Shown one piece after another: positions 34,300 through 43,061 of a stretch of 64,000 nucleotides of DNA (position 1 is its first letter; every line of letters starts with the position of its first letter). The notes beneath the pieces were generated by a model. It worked only from the letters and a program-made list of their open reading frames with translations. It ran no database searches and was not told the DNA's origin. Source of the DNA: Flavimaribacter sp024343425 (lineage in GTDB: Bacteria > Pseudomonadota > Alphaproteobacteria > Rhizobiales > Rhizobiaceae); NCBI GenBank assembly GCA_965227645.1, contig OZ245773.1, forward strand, positions 682,001 through 746,000. The letters run 5' to 3'. Both the position numbers and the translations under genes were made by a program.

Positions 34300-35186
34300 T
34301 CTCCGTTGATACCTTTCTGTTCGTTCTTGCCTCCGGAGTCCTGCTCGGCGGCCTCTATGCACTGATGGCGACCGGGCTCGCCGTGGTCTGGACGACGCTC
34401 GGCGTCTTCAACTTCGCACATGGCGTATTTGTCGCGCTCGGGGCCTATATCGCCTGGCAGGTGACCCAAACCGTCACCGGCAGCATCGGCTATCTGCTCG
34501 GCGCGGCGCTTTCGGTGGTGGCGATGTTCGGGGTGGGCTTCGTCCTGCACTACGTGCTCGTCAAACCCTTCGAGCGAAACGCCAATCTTGTGCTGCTCGC
34601 TGTGATCACGACGCTCGCCGCAGCCTCGATCATCGAGAACGGCATCCTGCTCGTCTGGGGCGCACGCGACAAGCAGATCGAGCCGCCGATCAGCGGCACG
34701 GTCGGGCTGATGGGCGCGGAAATCAGCGCCAATGACATCATGATTTTGATGGTGGCGCTGCTCGCCCTGCTGGTTCTTGCAATCTTTCTCCGCCGCACGG
34801 CAACGGGCCGGGCCATGCGCGCCGTCGCCCAGAACCGCGAGGCGGCGGAACTGATGGGCCTCAACGTGTCGCGCCTCTACGCCATGACGATCGGCCTGTC
34901 GGCTGCGACCGCTGCGCTCGCCGGCGTCTTCATCGGATCGGTGCGCTTCATCAGTCCGACCTTCGGGAGCGATCCGCTGATGAAGTCTTTGATCGTCGTC
35001 ATCCTCGGCGGCGTCGCGCGCTTCACAAGTCCCATTCTCGCAGCCTTCATCGTCGGGATCGCCGAATCCTTCTCGGTCTATTTTCTGGGTCTCTACTGGG
35101 CCCCGGCGGTGCTCTTCGCGATGATGATCGCCGTGCTTCTGATCAAGCCCGAAGGCCTGTTCGGCCATCGGTCGAAGACGCTTTAG
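34296..35186 (+). CDS. Liv-type ABC permease (LivH-like)
   Basis: A 296-residue inner-membrane permease with about eight hydrophobic helices. LivH landmarks are LLGGLYALMATGLAVVW and FNFAHGVFVALGAYIAW in the N-terminal third and the cytoplasmic loop GRAMRAVAQNREAAELMGLN. The probable start is the TTG at 34296, overlapping the LivF stop, with GGAG 8 nt upstream. It would pair with the LivM-type half of the next gene. Confidence 0.88.
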   Translation: MISVDTFLFVLASGVLLGGLYALMATGLAVVWTTLGVFNFAHGVFVALGAYIAWQVTQTVTGSIGYLLGAALSVVAMFGVGFVLHYVLVKPFERNANLVLLAVITTLAAASIIENGILLVWGARDKQIEPPISGTVGLMGAEISANDIMILMVALLALLVLAIFLRRTATGRAMRAVAQNREAAELMGLNVSRLYAMTIGLSAATAALAGVFIGSVRFISPTFGSDPLMKSLIVVILGGVARFTSPILAAFIVGIAESFSVYFLGLYWAPAVLFAMMIAVLLIKPEGLFGHRSKTL

Positions 35187-35201
35187 GAGCACAAACCAAC
35201 A

Positions 35202-37064
35202 ATGAAATACGCTCCTCCTTTCCATCGCACCAACGGGTTTCTGCCGGTTCTTGTCGCATTCATCGCCCTGGCGCTGATCCCGCTCTTCCTGACCGAGACC
35301 TACGCCAGGCACACACTCATCCTGGTGTTCGTCTACGCCATTCTCGCTTCCAACTGGGACATCTCGCTGGGGCTGGGCGGCATCGTCAACTTCGCCCATC
35401 TGGCCTTCTTCGCGATCGGTCTCTACAGTTTCGGCATATTCGGAAAGGTGATGGGCATCGATCCGTGGATAGCCTTGCTGCTTTCACCCCTGCTGGCGGT
35501 CGCCTTCGCCGCGTTGCTCGCCATTCCCATTCTGCGGCTAGAGGGTATCTACGTCATCCTGGTGACGATCGCCGCCGCGCAATTGCTTTTGCAGATCGTC
35601 GTCAGCCAGTCCGATTATACGGGCGGCACCAGCGGCATGGTGCTCCTGCCGCGGCTGGAAATCTTCGGCTACAAGCTCAGCAAGGATAACCGCATCGGCT
35701 ACTACTATCTCGCCCTTGTGCTGCTGACATTCTCCACTTTCTTTCTCTACAAGCTGCAGCGCTCGTCTCTCGGGCGCGCCATCAAGGCGCTGCGCGACAA
35801 CAAGTACTACGCCATCGCGCGAGGCGTGTCGGAAGGCAGGCTGCGTCTCTACACGCTCTGCGCATCAGCGGTATTCCCGGGCCTCGCCGGCGGTTTCTAC
35901 GGCGCTTATCTGCGCGTCGCCTCGCCTGATGTCTTCGACCTCGGCTTCCTGACGATTACGCTCTCTATCCTGCTGCTCGGCGGCCTCTCCACCATCTGGG
36001 GGTCTCTGATCGCGGCCTTCGTCATCACCATTCTCGCGCAGTTCCTCGGCGACTACGGCGCCTGGCGCAGCATCATCATCGCGCTCGTGATCATCGCCGT
36101 GGTCGTCGTCTATCCGGGCGGGCTGTTCGCCGCCGTCCAGGAAGGCTGGGGCGCCTTCAACCGCTTCAGGACGAATGCGAGAGCCAGCTGGCGGCGGTCA
36201 CGCGGCGCAGACATGCGCAAGGCCGTCATGGGCGCGCCCGACAGGCTCGTCGAGACGCGTCACGGCAAGATCTCGGTCTGCGAGTCGGGACAGGGAGACG
36301 AGGCGATCCTCTTCATCCACGGAAATTCGTCCTGCAAGGAGGTCTTCCGACATCAGTTCGCGGAATTCGGCAAGGATCATCGGGTCGTCGCCTTCGATCT
36401 GCCGGGCCATGGCGTGTCGCCCAACGCCGACCCGGAGGAAGATTACAGCATCGAGGCCTATTGCGAGATCGCCTGCGATATCGTCGAAAAACTGGGTCTC
36501 GGAAAACCCTTTGTCTTCGGCTGGTCACTCGGCGGCTATGTGGCGCTGGAATATGCGGCGCGTGGCTATCCGCTAAGCGCGGTCGCCATCTGCGGCACCT
36601 CGCCTGTCGGCAAGTTTCCGGAAGACATGCCGCGCGGCTACATCGCGACGCCCCATATGGAGCTTGCCGGCAAGCGGTTCCACTCGCCGCATGAGAAAGC
36701 CAATTATGCGGCCCATACGATCGGAATGGAAAAAGGAGCCGAACCGCTTGTCTGGCAGGCTGTGTGGCGGACCGACGGGCTTGCGCGCGAGCAGGCCTTC
36801 TCCAAACTCAAGACCTGCAACTGGCCGCGCCAGGTGCGGATGTTGAAAGAGGGAAAGATACCCTTCGCGATGATCAACGGACCGAAAGATCCTTTCATCA
36901 ATCACGAATACTGCCGGACCTTTGGATACGGTAATATCTGGGGCGGCGAGCCGCAGAATGTCGCGGAAGCGGGACACGCGCCGTTCCTCGAGGATCATGA
37001 GACCTTTAACCGGATGTTGCAGGATTTCCTGAACTGGGTGAAAGGCCCTGCGGCGGCGGACTGA
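35202..37064 (+). CDS. LivM-type permease fused to an AidH-like alpha/beta hydrolase
   Basis: A 620-residue fusion. Residues about 1-330 are a normal LivM permease (SNWDISLGLGGIVNFAHL, GRAIKALRDNKYYAIARGVS, final helices). After a short basic linker (about 325-340) residues 341-615 form an alpha/beta hydrolase: oxyanion block HGNSS (373-377), nucleophile S442 in FGWSLGG, acid D563 in NGPKDPF and H592 in EAGHAPF. From memory, the hydrolase matches the acyl-homoserine-lactonase AidH in many blocks (HGNSS, DLPGHG, FGWSLGG, a TDGRAR-like TDGLAR, FGNLWEG-like YGNIWGG, AGHAPF). No stop codon or frameshift separates the halves; M338 could be an internal start. Topology predicts a cytoplasmic hydrolase tethered to the importer exit, able to cleave the substrate as it enters. 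Confidence 0.85.
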   Translation: MKYAPPFHRTNGFLPVLVAFIALALIPLFLTETYARHTLILVFVYAILASNWDISLGLGGIVNFAHLAFFAIGLYSFGIFGKVMGIDPWIALLLSPLLAVAFAALLAIPILRLEGIYVILVTIAAAQLLLQIVVSQSDYTGGTSGMVLLPRLEIFGYKLSKDNRIGYYYLALVLLTFSTFFLYKLQRSSLGRAIKALRDNKYYAIARGVSEGRLRLYTLCASAVFPGLAGGFYGAYLRVASPDVFDLGFLTITLSILLLGGLSTIWGSLIAAFVITILAQFLGDYGAWRSIIIALVIIAVVVVYPGGLFAAVQEGWGAFNRFRTNARASWRRSRGADMRKAVMGAPDRLVETRHGKISVCESGQGDEAILFIHGNSSCKEVFRHQFAEFGKDHRVVAFDLPGHGVSPNADPEEDYSIEAYCEIACDIVEKLGLGKPFVFGWSLGGYVALEYAARGYPLSAVAICGTSPVGKFPEDMPRGYIATPHMELAGKRFHSPHEKANYAAHTIGMEKGAEPLVWQAVWRTDGLAREQAFSKLKTCNWPRQVRMLKEGKIPFAMINGPKDPFINHEYCRTFGYGNIWGGEPQNVAEAGHAPFLEDHETFNRMLQDFLNWVKGPAAAD

Positions 37065-37175
37065 CCGCTTTTCCTTCGCCGGTTCGCTTTGGTTATTGTG
37101 ACCATGCGCACATATTGCTGCGCGATCGCTACTTATAGTTTATCCTGTCGTAAATATACTTCGCGGGAGGATGTC

Positions 37176-37865
37176 ATGAACAGACAGGAACTTGGCCAGT
37201 CGCTGAACCTCAAGATCGAGATGATCCCGGAGGGCGCTTCAAACCGCAGCGGCCGAACGATCACGCCGCAATATATTACTATTCACAACACCTCCAACGA
37301 CAGGGCGGGAGCCGACGCCAACGCTCATTCGCGCTTCGTCCGGGAAAAGGGGTGCTATGTGCTTCCGTCGGGAAAACAGAACTTCGTTTCCTGGCATTTC
37401 ACCGTCGACGACAAGTGCGTCATCAAGCATCTGCCGGTAAACGAGCGCGCCATTCACGCCGGCGCCGGCAACGCCGTCAGCATCGGCATCGAAATCTGCA
37501 TGCACAAGGGGATAGACCAGGCTGCCGCCAATGCGCGCGCGGAGCGACTGGTCGCGGCTTTGATGCATGATCTCAACATTGCTCCGGCGAATGTCAGGCC
37601 GCACAAGGCATGGACCGGCAAGGCTTGTCCGGTTCTGCTGCTGTCCACGTTCGATGGTTTCGTCCGCAATAGCGACCGGATGTGCCGGGAAGTCCGGGCG
37701 TATGTCGTTCCCGAAGGGCTGCTGAGCACCCGTGAATTCGAGGCGCCGCAACCGCCGGCAGAGGACTTCGTACTCGAAAGCCTCGGCGTCGGTCCTGAAG
37801 AGGAGATCAGTCATGATGAGGAACACGAACTGATCGCCGAGGCCGTCAATGCGTTCGTCCACTAG
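37176..37865 (+). CDS. N-acetylmuramoyl-L-alanine amidase (Amidase_2 family)
   Basis: A 229-residue zinc amidase that cuts the lactyl-amide bond between muramic acid and the stem peptide. Expected zinc ligands are H37 (YITIHNTS), H143 (VRPHKAWTGKACP) and C151; E105 lies in SIGIEICMH. The ATG at 37176 has GGGAGG 5 nt upstream. There is no signal peptide, so it would need another exit route or act in the cytosol on recycled fragments. The C-terminal 70 residues form a non-catalytic tail. Its sequence type recalls phage/Bacillus CwlA-like amidases, but no other phage gene is near. It converges on the unknown gene at 37889. Confidence 0.87.
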   Translation: MNRQELGQSLNLKIEMIPEGASNRSGRTITPQYITIHNTSNDRAGADANAHSRFVREKGCYVLPSGKQNFVSWHFTVDDKCVIKHLPVNERAIHAGAGNAVSIGIEICMHKGIDQAAANARAERLVAALMHDLNIAPANVRPHKAWTGKACPVLLLSTFDGFVRNSDRMCREVRAYVVPEGLLSTREFEAPQPPAEDFVLESLGVGPEEEISHDEEHELIAEAVNAFVH

Positions 37866-37888
37866 ATCGTTCGTCTCTGGACTGCCGA

Positions 37889-38698
37889 TCAGATGATCGG
37901 AATGGTCGCGACGAAATCCTTGCTCTTTTCGCCGAGCCGCTGTCTCACAACGTCTCTCAGATCTGCGTAGAAGGTCGTGTCGAGCACCAGCCGTTGGGCA
38001 GCGGTCCACATTTCGATCTCCTGGCTTCCCCACCCGAAGAAGAGGACGTTTCTGCGATTGTCGTTGGAGCGGTAGTAGAACGCGCCCATGGCCATGCCGA
38101 TTGCGCCGTTATCGGCCGCCTCGGCCGCTCCGATCTGGAAATTGCCGCCGGTCTCCACCGACACATTGAAATCGAAGAGTTTGATTTGCCGTGAATCGTC
38201 GGCCATCTTGCCGAGAGAATCGATTGCCGCCTCCAGAATTGCGAGTTGGTTGCCGGTGGCGACCGCGGTGATCACGCCGATCGCTTCCTGGCTCATGAGC
38301 ATCGCGCCCTCGGCGTGGCGGCTCTGCTGGAAGGCGAAGCCCTCGATCACCCAGCCCATTTTCGTCAAAACCTCGACATAGGCGTCGTACCACTCGCGAA
38401 TCCGGGACCCGCGATTGAACTCCGCGTCGGCGGCGCGGGCGGCGAACTGGGTTGAATCGAGCACGTCGCGTTTCTGTTCCGCATTCACGCCTTCGACGAA
38501 AGCGATCAGATTGGACGCATTGATGGCGGCCTTGTGTTCCTCCTGCACGTCCCGCAGATCACTCCAGGGATCGCTTGTCGCCGTCGCATTTTCAGGCATG
38601 ATTTCCGAACCCGGCATACCGGGCATCAGCGGAGCCGGCTCGGCGAGCGTCAGCGCCTCGATAGCTTCGATGGATGATTTCAGGTCCGTTTTCGCCAT
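37889..38698 (-). CDS. Uncharacterised protein (269 aa)
   Basis: I do not recognise the family. The start at 38698 has GGGAGG 6 nt upstream. Residues 1-50 are low-complexity and Pro/Ala/Met-rich (LAEPAPLMPGMPGSEIMPE) and probably disordered. Residues 50-160 look helical; 160-269 are mixed, with a glycine/aromatic-rich segment (FFGWGSQEIEMWTAAQRLV). It has no signal peptide or membrane helix. It converges with the peptidoglycan amidase, 23 bases apart. The C-terminal beta-like part with amphipathic pieces may suggest a pore-forming or effector fold, but that is only a guess. Confidence 0.75.
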   Translation of the reverse strand: MAKTDLKSSIEAIEALTLAEPAPLMPGMPGSEIMPENATATSDPWSDLRDVQEEHKAAINASNLIAFVEGVNAEQKRDVLDSTQFAARAADAEFNRGSRIREWYDAYVEVLTKMGWVIEGFAFQQSRHAEGAMLMSQEAIGVITAVATGNQLAILEAAIDSLGKMADDSRQIKLFDFNVSVETGGNFQIGAAEAADNGAIGMAMGAFYYRSNDNRRNVLFFGWGSQEIEMWTAAQRLVLDTTFYADLRDVVRQRLGEKSKDFVATIPII

Positions 38699-38827
38699 TT
38701 TTTCCTCCCTTGGTCGCCATGGAGAGAAAGTATAGCAATCACTAATTGCAGCGTCACGAAAGAAACTCGCCCACATTCAAAGAACAATTACATCAATGAA
38801 AGCAGAAATAAGGTGTTATTTGAGTCC

Positions 38828-39376
38828 TCAACGCTGACGCGCCGGATTTCCGAGCACCGTGGCGTCGGCCGCCACGTCGCGGGTGACGACCGCGCCCGCC
38901 GCAACAATCGCGCCGTCGCCGATTGTGACGCCCGGCATGATGATCGCGCTGCCCCCGATCCATACTTTGCGGCCGATTGTTACGGGCTTTGCGATCTCCA
39001 ACCCTTGGGTGCGAAGTTTCCTGTCCTTGTGGTGCTGGGCGCAGTAGATCTGCACATTGGGACCCAGCATGGTCTGATCGCCGATGACGACAGGCGCGGT
39101 GTCGAGAATGACGCAGCCGGCGTTCAGATAGACGCCTTGGCCTAGCGTAACATTGAACCCGTAGGCGCAGTGGAACGGCGCTTCGAGGTAGGCGTCCTCC
39201 GCGATGCTCTGGAGCAACTGGACGAGGTAAGGACCGGCGCCGCGACGCTCGTCCGGAGGCATTGTGTTGTGCTGATGAACTGCCCGGCGCGCCCGTTTGC
39301 GCAGTTCGTCCAGTTCCGCGTCAAGGCAGGTATACCATTCGCCCGCCGCCATTTTCTCTCGTTCGGATCGCGCCAT
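38828..39376 (-). CDS. Maltose/nodulation-type O-acetyltransferase (Maa/NodL/LacA family)
   Basis: A 182-residue left-handed beta-helix acetyltransferase that moves acetyl from acetyl-CoA to a sugar hydroxyl. The N-terminal Maa domain starts SEREKMAAGEWYTCLDAEL, then hexapeptide repeats (VVIGDQTMLGPNVQIYCAQHH, VTIGRKVWIGGSAIIMPGVTIGDGAIVAAGAVV), with the catalytic histidine in AQHH. The ATG lies one base after the upstream P450 stop, so both genes are probably one transcript. The acceptor sugar cannot be told; rhizobial NodL acetylates Nod factor, but no nod genes are here. Confidence 0.92.
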   Translation of the reverse strand: MARSEREKMAAGEWYTCLDAELDELRKRARRAVHQHNTMPPDERRGAGPYLVQLLQSIAEDAYLEAPFHCAYGFNVTLGQGVYLNAGCVILDTAPVVIGDQTMLGPNVQIYCAQHHKDRKLRTQGLEIAKPVTIGRKVWIGGSAIIMPGVTIGDGAIVAAGAVVTRDVAADATVLGNPARQR

Positions 39377-39377
39377 C

Positions 39378-40628
39378 TCAGGCCTGCCTCAGGCGTAGAT
39401 GGAGGGATTGGGGACCACGGGCCTGTAGGCCGGGTTTGTAGGCCGGCTTCTCCAGGAGTTCGATCGATCTGAAACGGCTGAGAAGCGACGTGAAGATCAC
39501 CTCCATGTCGAGTCTCGAAAGATGATTGCCGAGACAGAAATGCGGACCGGCGCCAAAGGCGATGTGACGGTTGGGCGTGCGTGTGATGTCGAAACTGTCA
39601 GGGTTCGGGAAGACCGCCGGATCGCGATTGGCGGAGGCATAGAGCAGCCCGAATTTCGTGCCTTTCGGATAAAGCCGTCCTTTCAGCTCGATCTCCTCGG
39701 AGTTGTGGCGGTGAAAGAAGGGCAGGGGCGGCTCGTAGCGAAACATTTCCTGCACAGCCGTTCCGATCAGCGTCGGATCGTCCCGCAGCTTCTGCATCTG
39801 GTCGGGAAATTCGAGCAGCGCATGCATGCCGCTGCCGAGCACGTCGATCGTCGATCCGTGGCCGGCTTTCAAGATCAGCATGACCGTCGCGATAAATTCG
39901 TCTTCCAGGAAACCGCCGTTGCGCTCCACTTCAAGCAGCTGCGATATCAGGTCGTCTTTCGGATTCTTCTCGCGCTCGGCTTTCAGCGCTATCATGTATT
40001 CGGCGAATTCGCGCGTCGCGTTTTCGGCGATGCGCTTTTTCTCCTCCGCTCTGTCGATGTCGAAATAGCGGACGATGTCCTCCGACCATTCGCGCAATTT
40101 CGGACAGTCCTCATCAGGCACGCCGAGCATGCGCCCGATGATGTGCCCCGGAACATGCGAGGCCAGTTCGGAGACGAAATCGATCTCGTCATGATCCGCC
40201 AGGCTGTCCAGCAAACCGTCGACATAGTCCTGGATCAGGGCCTGCCAGTGACTGACTGCAGAGGATGTGAAATAGCCGAAGACCTGCCTGCGAAGGCGAT
40301 CATGGACCGGCCCGTCGCTTTCCAGAAGGTTCACCTGAACGTAGCGTTCATGGTACGGCATGTCGTGCCAGTTGTTTTGGCGCTGTAGAGCCTCCAGTTC
40401 CTCCCGGGTGGCTATCCCGTCCAGCGAACGGACCATGCGCTTGTCGAGCGCAAGCGCCCGCACATCCTCGAACCGCGATGCGATCCAGACGTCGAAGTCC
40501 TTGAAGTAGTAAAAATCGTCTTCTTTCCGCAACTTTGCATAGGCCGCGTAGGGATCTTCGGTAAAAGCCTCGGAGAGCGGCTTGAATGTCCGGGAGTCGC
40601 ACGACGTCAGTTCGGAAGCAATACTCAT
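39378..40628 (-). CDS. Cytochrome P450
   Basis: A 416-residue bacterial class I P450 monooxygenase. The heme cysteine is C365 in FGAGPHFCLGNHL. The K-helix E294-x-x-R297 is in QEMFRYE. The I-helix oxygen-binding stretch is KAGHGST (254-260). The ATG at 40628 gives a normal length; the longer frame upstream is unsupported. No ferredoxin or ferredoxin reductase gene is adjacent, so redox partners must come from elsewhere. It is co-transcribed with an O-acetyltransferase, which hints at oxidation and then acetylation of one substrate (inference). Confidence 0.92.
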   Translation of the reverse strand: MSIASELTSCDSRTFKPLSEAFTEDPYAAYAKLRKEDDFYYFKDFDVWIASRFEDVRALALDKRMVRSLDGIATREELEALQRQNNWHDMPYHERYVQVNLLESDGPVHDRLRRQVFGYFTSSAVSHWQALIQDYVDGLLDSLADHDEIDFVSELASHVPGHIIGRMLGVPDEDCPKLREWSEDIVRYFDIDRAEEKKRIAENATREFAEYMIALKAEREKNPKDDLISQLLEVERNGGFLEDEFIATVMLILKAGHGSTIDVLGSGMHALLEFPDQMQKLRDDPTLIGTAVQEMFRYEPPLPFFHRHNSEEIELKGRLYPKGTKFGLLYASANRDPAVFPNPDSFDITRTPNRHIAFGAGPHFCLGNHLSRLDMEVIFTSLLSRFRSIELLEKPAYKPGLQARGPQSLHLRLRQA

Positions 40629-40722
40629 GATGCGTCTCGTTCGAATGGCGGGAGGTGGATCATAGAACAGGGAATGCGCTGCGGAAATGCATCGTGAAAA
40701 AATCAATGGTGGATGGAGACTA

Positions 40723-41589
40723 TCAGGGCTCGGACCAGATATCCCGCATCCGGTTCCAGATTTTCTCTCCGACCAGGCAGTCATAGGCTTCGCTCGCCTG
40801 AATGCGCACGACCAGATCCCGAGCCATGGGCGGCCTTTTGTCGGCCAGTTCCAGAACCAGTTTCTGGCGAACGGCGGCTGGAAACTGCGACCATTCCTTG
40901 ACCGGCAGAACGAATGATCTGGGGCCGCCGATGACGCAATGTCGATAATACTGGTCGAGATCGTCCAGCATCCATTGCGTGCCCATGCCTTCTTTTGTCA
41001 TCAGCGGCAGACCGTTGATAACAATGCCGCGGGCAAGCGCCTCGTCGCGAGCGGGCACGACCGGCCGGCCATGATTGTTGGGGCCGTCGCCGGAAATGTC
41101 GATGACCTGGCGATTGGCGATGAAACCATTGTCTTCGAAAAGGCCGGACGTAAAGTCGATTGCGCCCGAGATCGACGTACGCCGCAAGGAATTCTCGAAA
41201 CGGGCGGTGAGTTGTCCGGCGAAGACGCGGGCCTCGTCCACATTGCTGATGATCATCCAGTCGACCACCACGTTCTGGGACCAGGAACCGGCCCATTCGA
41301 CATAGGTGATGGCGATGCGGCCGATCAGACCATTGCGAATGGCGCCGATAACTTCGTCGCTGACGATGGCTTCGGCGTATCCGCGTCTCTGTATTTCCAG
41401 CTCGTTGGGGGTCATGGACCGGGAGACGTCGACGGCAAGGATAAGTTCGACGTCAACCTCGGTGTCATCCGCGACGGCAATGCCGGCGTGGAACGCCGAC
41501 GCCAGGATGAAAAGAAACAGGCAAACGAAATGTCTGGTGCTACAACCCGCTACCCGTTTCGGTGATTTGCCGAAATCAGACATGGCCAT
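40723..41589 (-). CDS. DUF1194 family secreted von Willebrand A-like protein
   Basis: A 288-residue protein of the DUF1194 family. A signal peptide (about residues 20-40) is followed by a vWA-type metal site, DVSRSMT (DxSxS), and blocks typical of the family (AITYVEWAG, VIDISGDGPNNHG, YYRHCVIGGPRSFVL). vWA domains mediate metal-dependent protein contacts; DUF1194 proteins are common in alphaproteobacteria with no known role. Starts at 41589 or 41583 are both possible, neither with a strong ribosome site. It stands alone, 94 bases upstream of the P450 gene in the same direction. Confidence 0.88.
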   Translation of the reverse strand: MAMSDFGKSPKRVAGCSTRHFVCLFLFILASAFHAGIAVADDTEVDVELILAVDVSRSMTPNELEIQRRGYAEAIVSDEVIGAIRNGLIGRIAITYVEWAGSWSQNVVVDWMIISNVDEARVFAGQLTARFENSLRRTSISGAIDFTSGLFEDNGFIANRQVIDISGDGPNNHGRPVVPARDEALARGIVINGLPLMTKEGMGTQWMLDDLDQYYRHCVIGGPRSFVLPVKEWSQFPAAVRQKLVLELADKRPPMARDLVVRIQASEAYDCLVGEKIWNRMRDIWSEP

Positions 41590-41869
41590 GCGGCGATGAT
41601 AGCACGAATCTGGATTTGTCGCGCGCCCTTTTGCATTGCAACATCGGTTTTCTCAATGACGTTTTCGGCGCCGGAACGTGAACGGATCGACGCAACGAGG
41701 TTTCGACGGCTGGAATTACGTCTCGGCAGGTGTAAAACTGGCGGTCACAGCTCTTGCAGGCAAAACGAATTTTTGAGGTCAGCCGGCCTGATCTGCTCGC
41801 TTGGGCTCATATGTGAGCGGTTTTGATCGAACGGACCGGCCCGTCGATTTCAGCTTTGAGGGGATTGCC

Positions 41870-43051
41870 ATGGTTACGGAGAAATCCATCCACCTGTCGC
41901 ATCGCGCCATATCTGCAGCGCTTGTGCTTCTGCTTGCTCTATTCAGCCTGTTCGCCACGGCGGCGGTCGGGCAGCATTTGCGCGACGGCAGAAATGTTGT
42001 GCTTGAAGGGGATCTGACCGGCGTCCAGTTCACCGGTGGCGAGACCGTGCTCGTCAAGGCCAATATCGCCGATGATCTCTTTGCCGCCGGGCGTTTTGTA
42101 ACGCTTGACGGCGCGACGGCTGGAAACACCTATCTCGCTGCATATGAAGTTGATCAGCGCAGTGGATCAGTGGGCGATCTGGTGGCCATTGCGCATACCG
42201 TCATCCTTTCCGGCAGCGTTGAAGATGACCTGTTGTCGGCCGCCCGGGTGATCAGGATAGCGTCAGCCGCCACGATCGGGGGCGACGCGCGACTGGCTGC
42301 CGAAAGCATGGATATCGAGGGGAAGATCAGCGGCAATCTTCGGGTTGCGGCGAAGAGCGTAACCATATCGGGCGAGATTACCGGTACGGTGGACCTCCTT
42401 GCGCAAAAGATCGTCATCGGACCGAACGCAGTCATCAACGGCGATGTCACCTATCGCTCGGAAGCCGAGCCCGAAATCGCCGAAGGCGCAAAGATCGTCG
42501 GCAGTGTGACAAAAGTCGAGAGCAATCTCCCGGAGATGCGCTCGATCGTCGGCGCTATTATCGGCGTCGTCATCGGTTTGCTGATCGGCTGGGTTGTTGC
42601 GTTTCTTGTTCTGACCGCGGTTCTCGCCTGGGCCTTTGTCGGATATTTCTCCATTGCGGCGAACCGGCTCGTCGACCGGCCCTGGGCGAGCCTCGGTATC
42701 GGGATCGCGATCCTGATAGTCGGCGCCGTGCTGAGTTTGCTGCTTTTCATTTCTATTGTGGGGATTCCGCTGGGCGTCGCCCTGTTTGTTGCGATCGGGA
42801 TCGTCAAACTGTTTGGATCGGTGACCGTGAGCGCTTGTGTCGGTCTGTATCTGAGAGGGTTGTTGCGACGCAGTGCGCCGCCGCCGTCGACCGCCGGAAG
42901 GACAGGCTGGACCGTCATCGGCGCCGTCATTCTCGGTCTTGTGATGCTCATTCCCTTCGTTGGCGTCGTGATCTCCGGACTGGCCGTCGTGGCGGGAGCC
43001 GGCGCGGCTTCCGTGGAGGCCTGGCGCAGGCTCCGATTGACGACCGTGTGA
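41870..43051 (+). CDS. Polymer-forming/bactofilin-like membrane protein
   Basis: A 393-residue protein: N-terminal signal or anchor (about 14-35), a repetitive right-handed-beta-helix-like region (about 40-215) in which short strands recur (VILSGSVEDDLLSAARVIRI, MDIEGKISGNLRVAAKSVTI, GEITGTVDLLAQKIVIG), and then four or five membrane helices (about 225-385). The repeats resemble bactofilin-type polymer-forming domains, here outside the membrane. ATG at 41870 has GAGGGG 6 nt upstream. The function is unknown; a surface or envelope scaffold is a fair guess. Confidence 0.78.
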   Translation: MVTEKSIHLSHRAISAALVLLLALFSLFATAAVGQHLRDGRNVVLEGDLTGVQFTGGETVLVKANIADDLFAAGRFVTLDGATAGNTYLAAYEVDQRSGSVGDLVAIAHTVILSGSVEDDLLSAARVIRIASAATIGGDARLAAESMDIEGKISGNLRVAAKSVTISGEITGTVDLLAQKIVIGPNAVINGDVTYRSEAEPEIAEGAKIVGSVTKVESNLPEMRSIVGAIIGVVIGLLIGWVVAFLVLTAVLAWAFVGYFSIAANRLVDRPWASLGIGIAILIVGAVLSLLLFISIVGIPLGVALFVAIGIVKLFGSVTVSACVGLYLRGLLRRSAPPPSTAGRTGWTVIGAVILGLVMLIPFVGVVISGLAVVAGAGAASVEAWRRLRLTTV

Positions 43052-43061
43052 CGGACTTCCG

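Noticed and set aside
34212..35399. Minus-strand 395-codon frame opposite livH
   Set aside because: Its Asp/Glu/His/Gln-rich composition is the usual antisense image of a membrane protein gene.
38828..39376. Nodulation gene call (nodL) for the acetyltransferase
   Set aside because: The family includes many non-symbiotic enzymes, and no nod box or other nod gene is present.
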